Assembly (NCBI RefSeq): GCF_014230465.1
Contig: NZ_JAAXCY010000001.1
Span: forward strand, 721,735 to 785,734
DNA from: Pseudomonas cremoris
Lineage (GTDB): Bacteria; Pseudomonadota; Gammaproteobacteria; Pseudomonadales; Pseudomonadaceae
Length of the DNA: 64,000 bases
Reading direction: 5' to 3'
The notes under the pieces were generated by a model. It made no database searches. It was given only the letters and a program-made list of their open reading frames with translations, and was not told where the DNA came from. A program made the translations under genes and the position numbers. Below are positions 1-8,727 of the stretch, in pieces; positions within the stretch are counted from its first letter, which is position 1, and the number at the start of each line of letters is the position of its first letter.

Positions 1-1081
<1,081 letters not shown>

Positions 1082-1088
1082 CTATATC

Positions 1089-1103
1089 GCAAACGCCGTG
1101 CCA
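1089..1103 (-). promoter_or_regulatory. sigma-54 promoter of dctA
   Basis: The reverse strand reads TGGCAC-GGCGT-TTGC, a perfect match to the -24/-12 consensus TGGCAC-N5-TTGC. Transcription would begin near 1078, leaving a leader of about 125 nt before the dctA ATG. dctA genes are known RpoN/DctD targets. Confidence 0.85.
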
Positions 1104-1181
1104 CTTTGCTGAAAACCCCTGAAGGCCTTTAGGCATCAGGCTCAAGGCTTTCCGGACGCCCTGCGAAACGCCAAATCAGGT

Positions 1182-1236
1182 GGCGGATTTCCGCCCACCC
1201 ATCCAATCCCGTCCTACAATTTGGCGGATATCCGCC
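1182..1236. promoter_or_regulatory. Twin palindromes, candidate enhancer (UAS) for dctA
   Basis: Two copies of GGCGGA-N2-TCCGCC lie at 1182-1195 and 1223-1236, centred 41 bp (about four helical turns) apart and about 85-135 bp upstream of the sigma-54 promoter. That placement is typical for a bacterial enhancer-binding protein such as DctD. The second palindrome is also only 57 bp before the divergent AraC-type gene, so it could act on that gene too. The binding protein is an inference. Confidence 0.55.
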
Positions 1237-1292
1237 TTGTCGCCCTCAGCGGTGATGACTACCATCGGCCTTTCCACGGACGAGGCCTTCGC

Positions 1293-2291
1293 ATGCGTGA
1301 ACGCACCATCGCCAGTCACTACGCCCGGGCTGCCCTCGGCGGTGCGCGCCGAGCGGGTTACGACTATTCAGGTCTGCTGCAACAGGTGGGTATCCCTCCA
1401 GAGCTACTGACAGAACCGCGTGCGCGCATCGCGCCGGAGCAATTTACCCGGCTGTTGCAGATGCTTTGGTTGGCGCTGGACGACGAATACCTGGGGTTTG
1501 CCGAAGGCCCGAGCAAACGCGGCACCTTCGCCATGATGTGCCACGCGCTGATCCACTGCCGCACCCTGGAGAAGGCTCTGGAGCGCGGCTTATTATTTTA
1601 TAGCCTATTCCCACAAGGCCCGCGCTGGCAGCTGACAAGAGAAGGCGAAATGGCTCGCTTGAGCCTGGACGACTCCCAACTGTGGGACCCGGATCACTTC
1701 CTCAGTGAATGCCTGCTGGTGATCTGGCACCGCCTCGGCAGTTGGTTGATCGGCCAGCGTATCCGGCTGCATCAGGCCACCTTCAGCTATCCGATGCCAG
1801 CGCATGCCAGTGAATATGACCTGCTGTTTCCCTGTACCCAGGTGTTCGGTGCGCCGAACAGCAGCCTGGTATTTCCCGCACGCTATCTGGGCCTGCCGCT
1901 GTTGCAGGATGAACGCACCCTCAAGCACTTCCTTGAACGCTCCCCCGCCGACCTGCTGTCCCGCCCGGATGAAGGCGACAGCTTGAGCAGTCAGTTGCGC
2001 CGCCTGTTGAGCCGTGACCGCACGCCCTGGCCCGACCTGGACGCCGTCGCCCAGCACCTGCACATCAGCCCACAGACCCTGCGTCGGCATTTACGCGAGG
2101 AAGGCACCAGTTTTCAGGCGCTCAAGGATGAGCTGCGGCGGGACATCGCCATCTATCATTTGGGGCGGGCGGATTTGTCGTTGCAGGAGATTGCCGAGCA
2201 GTTGGGGTTTTCCGAACCGTCGGCGTTTCATCGGGCGTTCAAGAAGTGGACGGGGGTAACGCCGGGGGCGTATCGGGCGCAAGAGAATTAG
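1293..2291 (+). CDS. AraC-family transcriptional regulator (arabinose-binding-domain type)
   Basis: Predicted 332-aa cytoplasmic regulator. The N-terminal ~190 residues resemble the arabinose-binding-type sensor domain of OruR/MmsR-like proteins. Residues ~235-325 form the AraC double helix-turn-helix, with HISPQTLRRHLREEG and the second-helix signature LGFSEPSAFHRAFKKWTGVTP. The ATG at 1293 is preferred over the upstream ATG at 1221 because a GGACGAGG ribosome-binding site sits just before it and because 1221 lies inside the palindromic control region. It diverges from dctA, so it may act on dctA or a dicarboxylate or amino-acid target, but the effector cannot be read from sequence. Confidence 0.85.
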   Translation: MRERTIASHYARAALGGARRAGYDYSGLLQQVGIPPELLTEPRARIAPEQFTRLLQMLWLALDDEYLGFAEGPSKRGTFAMMCHALIHCRTLEKALERGLLFYSLFPQGPRWQLTREGEMARLSLDDSQLWDPDHFLSECLLVIWHRLGSWLIGQRIRLHQATFSYPMPAHASEYDLLFPCTQVFGAPNSSLVFPARYLGLPLLQDERTLKHFLERSPADLLSRPDEGDSLSSQLRRLLSRDRTPWPDLDAVAQHLHISPQTLRRHLREEGTSFQALKDELRRDIAIYHLGRADLSLQEIAEQLGFSEPSAFHRAFKKWTGVTPGAYRAQEN

Positions 2292-2315
2292 AGATGTGTT
2301 GTCTGTACCGGCCTC

Positions 2316-2387
2316 TTCGCGAGCAAGCCCGCTCCCACATTTTGATTTGTGAACACGTTCAAATGTGGGAGCGGGCTTGCTCGCGAA
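2316..2387. repeat. REP pair (BIME-like inverted repeat)
   Basis: Two arms of the Pseudomonas REP sequence (TTCGCGAGCAAGCCCGCTCC and its complement) face each other around a ~22-nt spacer, between the converging AraC-type gene and phoQ. It may act as a bidirectional transcription stop or mRNA end-protector. Confidence 0.85.
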
Positions 2388-2410
2388 AGGGCCAGCACAG
2401 CCAATAAAAA

Positions 2411-3757
2411 TCAAACTGCCGGAAAGTGAATCTTGAAGGCAGCACCACCTAACGGCGAATCCCCCAAGGTCAGCTGCGCGCCGTAGCTTTCAATAATGTC
2501 CTTGACCACCGCCAGCCCGATCCCCTGCCCCGGATGCTGGCGATCCAACCGCTCACCCCGTTGCAGTATCCGCGCACGCTGATCCGGCGGAACACCGGGG
2601 CCGTCATCCTCGATACACAACTCAGTCCCTTCCAGGCCTTCGACCAGGCGGATACGCACCTCGCTCAGGCACAGGCGGTAGGCGTTTTCCAGCAGGTTGC
2701 CGAGTAATTCCAGCAAGGCGCCCTTCTCAATCGGCACATCACACTCTGGCGGCAAGTCAAAGGACACGGTGACGCGTTTATCGCGGTAGACCTTGTCCAG
2801 CGTATCGCACAGGCTTTGCAGCACCGGTTCCAGGCGCACCTGATGGCGCACCAGGCCGCTTTTGCGCAGGCTGGCACGCTGCAACTGGTAGCTGATCTGC
2901 TGGCTCATGCGCTCGATCTGCGATTGCAGCACCCAAGCCTGGTCGCGGTCTTCGGGGCGCTGGGCCATGTCTTCGCTCACACCCTGTAACACGGCGAGCG
3001 GGGTTTTCAAGCTGTGGGCCAAGTCGTCGAGGGAATCACGGTAGCGCGCCCGTTGCTCTCGCTCACTGGCCAACAGGCGGTTAAGGGAACCGGTGAGGCG
3101 CAGCAGTTCGCGGGGGTGTTCTTCAGAGAGGCTTTCACGGGTGCCGCCTTCGATCTGGTCAAGCTCCTGGCTCAGGCGCCGCAAGGCTTGCAGGCCCCAC
3201 GTCAGGCCCAGCCACAGCAAGGTCAGCAGCACCAGCAAGGCCGCGCCGAAGCCCAGGTAGAGGTTTTCCCGCAGGCCTTCCAGGGTCAGTTGGTATTCAC
3301 GCACCGGTTGCAGGGCAACGATACTGAACGCCGCGCTTTTGCCGCCAAGCAGCTTGACCTCGACGTCATAGACGAAGAATTCCTGGCCGTTCGCTTCACG
3401 GATCCGCGCAAATTCATTACCGCGCCCGTCGTAGCGCGGCTTGTAGTTGATGTTTTCTTCTTTGGTCGCCCGCGAGCGCCATACCAGGTGGCCCTCGCGG
3501 TCGTAGATATAGCCGAGCAGCCGGCTATCGGTGAGGTTGAAGCGTTCGTCCGGCAACTGTGCTGGCATCAACAGGCGGTTGTTTTCCACCCGCGCGGCGG
3601 AGATCAACGTGGTGACGTCCGATGCCAGGCGCTGCTCGATGGAATCCTGCAACGCCAGGCTGAACGCGCCCTGCATGGCCGGCAACAAACCCAACATAAA
3701 CAGCACGGCCAGGGTGGCGGCCGCTAGCATCAGGCGCACGCGTAGCGAGCGAATCAA
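2411..3757 (-). CDS. phoQ: PhoQ sensor histidine kinase
   Basis: Inner-membrane kinase of the PhoPQ system, sensing low Mg2+ and envelope stress. 448 aa, the usual Pseudomonas length. It has an N-terminal TM (~8-30), a periplasmic sensor, a second TM (~170-190), then HAMP and HisKA with the phospho-acceptor in DLAHSLKTPLAVLQG (His near 246). The HATPase carries LLGNLLENAYR, EDDGPGVP and GQGIGLAV. The start is TTG, overlapping the phoP stop (TTGA), and it matches the known N-terminus MIRSLR of pseudomonad PhoQ. Translationally coupled to phoP. A close match to P. aeruginosa PhoQ as recalled. Confidence 0.95.
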   Translation of the reverse strand: MIRSLRVRLMLAAATLAVLFMLGLLPAMQGAFSLALQDSIEQRLASDVTTLISAARVENNRLLMPAQLPDERFNLTDSRLLGYIYDREGHLVWRSRATKEENINYKPRYDGRGNEFARIREANGQEFFVYDVEVKLLGGKSAAFSIVALQPVREYQLTLEGLRENLYLGFGAALLVLLTLLWLGLTWGLQALRRLSQELDQIEGGTRESLSEEHPRELLRLTGSLNRLLASEREQRARYRDSLDDLAHSLKTPLAVLQGVSEDMAQRPEDRDQAWVLQSQIERMSQQISYQLQRASLRKSGLVRHQVRLEPVLQSLCDTLDKVYRDKRVTVSFDLPPECDVPIEKGALLELLGNLLENAYRLCLSEVRIRLVEGLEGTELCIEDDGPGVPPDQRARILQRGERLDRQHPGQGIGLAVVKDIIESYGAQLTLGDSPLGGAAFKIHFPAV

Positions 3758-4431
3758 CGGCAGCGCTCATTGAACAGGTAGCCCAGGCCACGCACGGTAT
3801 CGATCGGCTTGAATCCGGCCGGGCCTTCCAGCTTGCGACGCAAGCGGCCGACCAGCACTTCGATGACGTTCGGATCGCGCTCGTCGTCATCGGGGTAGAG
3901 TTGTTCCATCAAACGGTCCTTGGCGACCACTTGTTGGTGATGGCGCATCAAGTATTCGAGGATGCGGTATTCGTAGGCAGTCAGCGCCAAAGGCTGTTCG
4001 TCGAGGGACGCCTGCTTGCGATTGAGGTCCAGCAGCAAGGGCCCGGCAACGATGGTCGATTGGGTAAACCCACTGGAGCGGCGCAGCAAGGCGTTCATCC
4101 GCGCTTCGAGCTCTTCGAACTGGAAGGGCTTGACCACATAGTCGTCGGCGCCGGCAGCCAGGCCTTCGACCTTGTCCTGCCAGTTGCCGCGTGCGGTGAG
4201 GATCAGGATCGGGAACGTCTTGGCCTGGGTGCGCAGTTGGCGGATCAGGTCCAGGCCGCCCATGCCGGGCAGGCCCAGGTCGATGATCGCCAGGTCGTGG
4301 TTGAATTGGCCGGTCTGGTACAAGGCTTCCTCGGCATTGGCCACGGCCTCGACCACATGCCCACTGTCGGTCAGGCGGGTCAACAGGTGATGACGCAGCA
4401 GCGCTTCATCTTCCACCACCAGCAATTTCAT
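3754..4431 (-). CDS. phoP: PhoP response regulator (OmpR family)
   Basis: 225-aa DNA-binding response regulator phosphorylated by PhoQ. The receiver domain has Asp51 in IIDLGLPGMGG, the acidic pair at residues 7-8, and Lys in VVKPFQFEELEAR. The winged-helix output domain ends GLGYLFNERCR. The ATG at 4431 (MKLLVVEDE) is chosen over 4443 because GGAG lies 7 nt upstream and all homologues start here. It follows an 18-nt gap after the small exported protein and overlaps phoQ. Four 11-bp-spaced GTTCAG repeats upstream of the operon suggest autoregulation. Confidence 0.96.
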   Translation of the reverse strand: MKLLVVEDEALLRHHLLTRLTDSGHVVEAVANAEEALYQTGQFNHDLAIIDLGLPGMGGLDLIRQLRTQAKTFPILILTARGNWQDKVEGLAAGADDYVVKPFQFEELEARMNALLRRSSGFTQSTIVAGPLLLDLNRKQASLDEQPLALTAYEYRILEYLMRHHQQVVAKDRLMEQLYPDDDERDPNVIEVLVGRLRRKLEGPAGFKPIDTVRGLGYLFNERCR

Positions 4432-4449
4432 AAGGCTCTCCAAAGCAAA

Positions 4450-4758
4450 TCAACTGTCCGACAGAGGGATATCATAGCGGCCCTGCAGGTCTTGCGGGCG
4501 CAGTTTAATGCCATTGTACTGGCCAGTCAGGTGTTCATAACCGGCACGATAGGCTGGCTGTGGCGCGGTGAGGCCCAGCGACTGGCCCCATGGCGTCGGC
4601 TGGCTGCCTGCATCTTCCACGCTGACACGCTGGATCAACGTGCTGGGTTTCTTGGTTTTCTGGCTACCGAATGCAGCAAAGTCGCTATCGGAGGCCTGGA
4701 CCCCAGCGGTGGCACTGAGCATGGTTAACGCCAACATCAGCTTTTTGATCGCAGTCAT
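4450..4758 (-). CDS. Small exported protein, first gene of the phoPQ operon
   Basis: 102 aa. It starts with a clear signal peptide (MTAIKKLMLALTMLSATAGVQA, written in part as MTAIKKLML...GVQA, cleavage after residue ~22). A polar ~80-aa mature part follows with no recognised motif, two Gly/Tyr-rich stretches and no cysteine. It lies 18 nt before phoP on the same strand, in the place held by oprH in P. aeruginosa, but it is far too short to be an eight-strand OprH barrel. Its position directly behind PhoP-like direct repeats suggests a PhoP-induced periplasmic protein. I do not recognise a named family. Confidence 0.7.
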   Translation of the reverse strand: MTAIKKLMLALTMLSATAGVQASDSDFAAFGSQKTKKPSTLIQRVSVEDAGSQPTPWGQSLGLTAPQPAYRAGYEHLTGQYNGIKLRPQDLQGRYDIPLSDS

Positions 4759-4809
4759 GGTGCTTACCTCGGTGCGTTTGGCTGTTGAGGCCAGACTACG
4801 CAGCGCCCC

Positions 4810-4848
4810 CTGAACTCCCCCTGAACAGGCTCTGAACCTCAGCTGAAC
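4810..4848 (-). promoter_or_regulatory. Four tandem GTTCAG repeats, PhoP-box-like operator
   Basis: The reverse strand carries GTTCAG four times (plus-strand CTGAAC at 4810, 4821, 4832 and 4843) with exact 11-bp periodicity. PhoP and other OmpR-family regulators bind paired 6-bp direct repeats at 11-bp spacing. The sites lie 52-90 bp upstream of the small-protein/phoP/phoQ operon and 47-85 bp upstream of the divergent pcpS. Confidence 0.7.
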
Positions 4849-4894
4849 CGTTGCGGGCTAGCCTCTGGCGCAGCAACTCGGCAAACTACCCCCC

Positions 4895-5611
4895 ATGAAT
4901 CCCCTACCCGCCTGCTGCACCCCACTTGACGCCCATTGGCCGTTGCCTACCGCTTTGCCGGGCACGGTGTTTCTCAGCACGCGCTTTGATCCTGCCTTGC
5001 TGGCAGAGGGCGATTTCCAGCGCACCGCCGTACCGCCGCCGGCCAGTATCCAGCGTTCGGTGGCCAAGCGTCAGGCGGAGTTCCTGGCCGGTCGATTATG
5101 TGCGCGTGCCGCGCTGCAACAACTCGATCATCTGGACTTCATCCCCGCCATCGGCGAAGACCGTGCACCGGTGTGGCCTGGGCATATCAGCGGCTCCATT
5201 ACCCACAGCACCGGGCACGCAGCGGCGATTGTCGGGCACAAGGCGCAGTGGCGTGGGCTGGGGATGGACTTGGAGAATGTGCTGAGCCTGGAGCGGGCCG
5301 AGCGCTTGGCGGGGGAAATCCTCACGGCCGATGAAATGCAGCGCATGGCCTTGATACCGCGCGAACAGATTGCGCTGCTGGTGACGCTGACGTTTTCGGC
5401 CAAGGAGAGCCTGTTCAAGGCTCTCTACCCCATCGTGCAGAAGCGCTTCTACTTTGAGCATGCCGAGGTCGTGGAGTGGTCTGAGTCAGGCGTGGTGCGA
5501 TTGCGATTGCTCACGGACCTGTCCAGCGAGTGGTGTGATGGCACGGAGTTGGTGGGGCAGTTTGCTGTGGCGGATGGGCAGTTGTTGAGCCTGGTGGCCG
5601 TCAGCGCCTGA
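4895..5611 (+). CDS. pcpS: 4'-phosphopantetheinyl transferase (PcpS/EntD type)
   Basis: Transfers the phosphopantetheine arm of CoA to carrier proteins. In Pseudomonas this single enzyme serves fatty-acid ACP as well as NRPS and PKS carriers. 238 aa. It shows the KRQAEFLAGRLCARAAL motif, the SITHSTGHAAAI segment, the Mg-binding GLGMDLENVL motif, and the FSAKESLFKALYP signature of the Sfp/EntD superfamily. The sequence lines up along its whole length with P. aeruginosa PcpS. No strong ribosome-binding site precedes the ATG at 4895. It stands alone and converges on the RstB-like gene across a REP pair. Confidence 0.93.
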   Translation: MNPLPACCTPLDAHWPLPTALPGTVFLSTRFDPALLAEGDFQRTAVPPPASIQRSVAKRQAEFLAGRLCARAALQQLDHLDFIPAIGEDRAPVWPGHISGSITHSTGHAAAIVGHKAQWRGLGMDLENVLSLERAERLAGEILTADEMQRMALIPREQIALLVTLTFSAKESLFKALYPIVQKRFYFEHAEVVEWSESGVVRLRLLTDLSSEWCDGTELVGQFAVADGQLLSLVAVSA

Positions 5612-5618
5612 TAGACCG

Positions 5619-5700
5619 CTATCGCAGGCAAGCCAGCTCCCACATTTAACTGTATTCACACATCAAAATGTGGGAGCGGGCTTGCTCGCGAAAGCGGTAT
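5619..5700. repeat. REP pair (one diverged arm)
   Basis: The left arm is a variant (GCAGGCAAGCCAGCTCCCAC) and the right arm the standard form (GTGGGAGCGGGCTTGCTCGC). It lies between the converging pcpS and rstB-like genes and touches the stop codon of the latter. Confidence 0.8.
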
Positions 5701-7310
5701 CAGGGTTTCTCCTGATCCCGAGGCCAACTCAAGCTAAAGCACGCCCCACCCAAGTTATTGCTCTTGCTGATCAACGCCCGCCCAGCATGCCAATAGATTA
5801 TTCGCCGCACGATCGACAACCCCAAGCCATGTCCGCCCGAAGCACGGGTACGGCTGTCGTCTAAACGCAAAAAGGGCGTGAAGATGCGCTCCCAAGCGCT
5901 TTCCGGCACGCCGGGGCCGTCGTCCTCCACGTCGATGCGGCAACGCACCTGGCCCACCTGGTAACTGATCAACACCTGGCCCTGGGCGTGGCGCATCGCA
6001 TTGCTCACCAGGTTTTGCAGGGCACGGTGCAGGTAGCGCGGTTCGGCATCAACCCAGGCGTCGTCCCAATGCGCCGAAGACAGGCAAATGCCTCGGGTGA
6101 CCGAGACCTGCGGGCGCAATGGCGATAACTCATCGATCACTTGGTCGAGCAGTGCATTGAGGTCGACCCGCTGGAAATTCAGCTCGGGCGCACCTTGCTC
6201 CAGACGCGCATAAGTGAGCATTTCGTCCACCAGGCCATCCAGGTCCTGGATATCGTTGTCCATGCCTTCCATATATTTACGCCGGGCCTCGGGAGTGGCG
6301 GCGTCGCCGATCATCTCCAGGCCAAAACGCAAACGTGCCACCGGGGTGCGCAATTCGTGGGACACGGCCCGGACCAATTCGCGCTGGATGGCCAGCAACT
6401 GCTGCAAGTGCTCGGCCATGCCATTGAACGCGGCAGCCAGGCGCCCCACCGAGTCGGCACCACGAGCGGGGACGCGCACTTCCAGGTTGCCCTTGGCGAT
6501 GCGCGTGGCGGCGGCTTCCAAGCCTCTGAGCCGGCGTTCCAGTTGGCGCACCAATAGATAGACGATCAAACCGATCAGGGTCAGGCCGATCAAAGCGATC
6601 AGAATCAGCCATTGCGCCGGGTACGGGTTCATTTGAAACAGCGGACCGATCTCCAGCACCCACGGCGTGCCGACCATGCCGGCAAACACGCGGATCGAAT
6701 CGCCGCCCTTGCCCAGGGCCATCACCGTGTCACCCTCCGACACGCGACGGCGCTGGTCGTCATCCATATCAGCCTGATCGAGGGTCATCAGGTGCATCTC
6801 AAAGCCAAACCCCTTGGCTTCCTTGAGGTCAGCCAGGCGTTGCGGCTGCTCCGCCACCGGGAAACGCACCAACTCATCGGCCAGCAGGTAAATAGTTGCC
6901 CGTGCCAACTGCTCACTGATTTGCTGCACTTCGCCCGTCAGCACCAGTTGCTCTCGCTCGCTGACCAAGCGCAGCACCCGCGCCGCGTGGGGCCCGGTCT
7001 GCTCCACCAACACCTGGCCGCGTTGCAAGCGGGTGCGCTGACTGAGGTCTAGCTGAGCATCGGTAAGGCTGCGCAGCTCCAGGGGAATCCCCAGCAACCG
7101 CTCCCACACTGCCAAGGCACGTTGGCGTTCGATGGGACTCATGGGCTGCAGGTTATCGCCCATCAAGGCGAACGTGCCGTGGGCCAGGCGCTCGCGGTAT
7201 TGACCGCTGCGCACCTCGTTGAGCAGGTGCAGGGCCAACACGCCGAGCAGCGCCACCAGGATCAGCGCTGCGCACATGCCGCCATAGATGCGCAGGAAGA
7301 TCGAGTTCAC
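5700..7310 (-). CDS. rstB: Sensor histidine kinase, RstB-like
   Basis: 536-aa membrane kinase, partner of the RstA-like regulator. It has an N-terminal TM (~7-30), a ~200-residue periplasmic region and a second TM (LILIALIGLTLIGLIVYLLV, ~235-255). HAMP follows (~258-310), then HisKA with AVSHELRTPVARLRF (His near 317) and a HATPase with NLVSNAMRHA, DVEDDGPGVP and GHGLGLSIVRRI. The GTG start overlaps the regulator's stop by 4 nt (GTGA), so translation is coupled. It is longer than E. coli RstB (433 aa), mainly in the periplasmic sensor, so the signal may differ. The symbol is assigned through the partner regulator. Confidence 0.82.
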   Translation of the reverse strand: MNSIFLRIYGGMCAALILVALLGVLALHLLNEVRSGQYRERLAHGTFALMGDNLQPMSPIERQRALAVWERLLGIPLELRSLTDAQLDLSQRTRLQRGQVLVEQTGPHAARVLRLVSEREQLVLTGEVQQISEQLARATIYLLADELVRFPVAEQPQRLADLKEAKGFGFEMHLMTLDQADMDDDQRRRVSEGDTVMALGKGGDSIRVFAGMVGTPWVLEIGPLFQMNPYPAQWLILIALIGLTLIGLIVYLLVRQLERRLRGLEAAATRIAKGNLEVRVPARGADSVGRLAAAFNGMAEHLQQLLAIQRELVRAVSHELRTPVARLRFGLEMIGDAATPEARRKYMEGMDNDIQDLDGLVDEMLTYARLEQGAPELNFQRVDLNALLDQVIDELSPLRPQVSVTRGICLSSAHWDDAWVDAEPRYLHRALQNLVSNAMRHAQGQVLISYQVGQVRCRIDVEDDGPGVPESAWERIFTPFLRLDDSRTRASGGHGLGLSIVRRIIYWHAGRALISKSNNLGGACFSLSWPRDQEKP

Positions 7311-8032
7311 AGTGGCATGTCGGCGGCGGCTTCGGGGACGAACAAGTAACCTTTGCTGCGAATGGTCTTGATCAGGCGAGGGTGGATCGGGTCGTCGCCG
7401 ATCTTGGGCCGAATGCGCGAGATGCGCACATCGATGGAGCGGTCTTGGCCGTCATAGCCGATGCCGCGCAGGGCGATGAAGATTTCTTCGCGGGACAGGA
7501 TGCGCCCGGCGTTTGCCACCAACAGCCATAAGAGGTCGAATTCGGCACTGGTCAGCTCGATGCCGCCCTCGTGCAACCAGGCCTCGCGCAGGGCGTTGTC
7601 CACTACTAGTGGACCGAATTGCAGGCGGCGCTGGCTTTCCACGGTGGCCGGTTCCGCCGGTTCACTGCGCCGCAACAGGGCCTGGATGCGCGCCAGCAAC
7701 AGGCGCGGGCGCACGGGCTTGCATACGTAGTCATCGGCGCCCATGTCCAGGCCAAGCACTTGGTCCATGTCGTCGGTGCGGGCGGTGAGCATCAGGATCA
7801 CGCCGTCATAGCGTTCGCGTACCTTGCGGCAGATGCTCAGGCCGTCTTCGCCGGGCAGCATCAGGTCGAGGATCACCAGGTCCGGTTGCTCGGCGATGAT
7901 ACGCGCGGCTGCCAGCGCCCCATCGCCTTCTATCGATACCCGCAGGCCGTTGCTCTCCAGATAGTCGCGGGTCAGCTCAGCGAGTCGCTGGTCGTCTTCG
8001 ACAATCAATACCTGCCAGGCTTCTTGCTCCAC
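7307..8032 (-). CDS. rstA: Response regulator, RstA-like (OmpR family)
   Basis: 241 aa. The receiver has the acidic pair at residues ~13-14, phospho-acceptor Asp56 in LVILDLMLPGEDG, and Lys in DDYVCKPVRP. The winged-helix C-terminus contains LRGIGYDGQDRSIDVRISR, the fingerprint that separates RstA from other OmpR-like proteins. The start is uncertain. The frame is open to 8248, but homology begins at the GTG at 8032, with AAGG about 8 nt upstream; a second GTG lies at 8041. It forms an operon with the kinase gene. Confidence 0.85.
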   Translation of the reverse strand: MEQEAWQVLIVEDDQRLAELTRDYLESNGLRVSIEGDGALAAARIIAEQPDLVILDLMLPGEDGLSICRKVRERYDGVILMLTARTDDMDQVLGLDMGADDYVCKPVRPRLLLARIQALLRRSEPAEPATVESQRRLQFGPLVVDNALREAWLHEGGIELTSAEFDLLWLLVANAGRILSREEIFIALRGIGYDGQDRSIDVRISRIRPKIGDDPIHPRLIKTIRSKGYLFVPEAAADMPL

Positions 8033-8262
8033 GGGCCACACCTTATTTGTAATGTTTTGAGGGCATAACTGAGGCCGATTGTAGCCATGCGCCGCCCCTC
8101 TAGCACAAGCCAGGAAATCCATTCGGTGATCGCGTTTTTTTGTGATAGGGTTCGCGCCCTCAAAAATCCAACCGGCTGTTTTTATCTTGGAATATTCGGT
8201 GACAAACGGCCGAATCCAGCAGCAATGCGGCCTACACGGGTGTTCCACGATTCATACACATT

Positions 8263-8283
8263 TTACCCACAGCGTTATCCACA
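8263..8283. promoter_or_regulatory. DnaA boxes upstream of nrdA
   Basis: TTATCCACA (8275-8283) is a perfect DnaA box, and TTACCCACA (8263-8271) is a one-mismatch copy 12 bp upstream in the same orientation. DnaA is a known regulator of nrdA in E. coli. These are the only such sites I noticed in the 695-bp gap. Confidence 0.6.
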
Positions 8284-8312
8284 GGTAGTGCGTTGCTAAG
8301 CCCCCCAAAACG

Positions 8313-8354
8313 CATTATCTTGTACCTCGGCGCTAAAAAAACCCTACATGTAGG
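8313..8354 (+). promoter_or_regulatory. NrdR box pair of nrdA
   Basis: CATTATCTTGT (8313-8323) and CTACATGTAGG (8344-8354) match the NrdR-box core CwATATmTwGt with one to three mismatches each. They start exactly 31 bp apart, the three-helical-turn spacing seen for NrdR sites. NrdR represses ribonucleotide reductase genes when dATP is high. Confidence 0.7.
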
Positions 8355-8727
8355 GTTTTAAGCAAAAAACCAAACACAGATCAGACAAGAAACTCAAGCC
8401 CTTTCTTGCTCCCGTTTGGTTGAACCAAAGCATTTTTTCAAAGCCCAAACCGCGCACGCGGATGGCAGCCGTTTTCCAGCTCCTACAGCGCAAAACGGTA
8501 CGGGTGTTGCAGTGCTTGAACCTGGCAACTGTCACCCATCAGGAATACGGCCAAGGGCTTTTTCAGCCCCGAACCGAAGACTTCGGCATGGAAGCGGCGC
8601 GAACAGCTCCCTTCCTCCTGTCCCGAAGTTGTTATGCCAGGCCCAGGCCTGCTGTAAGTGCTTCAGGACGGAACGGTGGGCACCGTGATGGTGCCCAAAT
8701 AAATATAGAATGTGGAGACAACCCCCC

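Larger units (their letters stand above)
8033..8727. other. Long leader/intergenic region before nrdA
   Basis: No gene is supported in these 695 bp. They hold the rstA promoter side, the DnaA boxes and NrdR boxes, and a perfect 7-bp hairpin (GGGCACC-gtgat-GGTGCCC, 8678-8696) about 18 nt before the nrdA ribosome-binding site. The NrdR pair sits over 370 nt from the start codon, so the nrdA mRNA probably has a long 5' leader. Confidence 0.6.
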
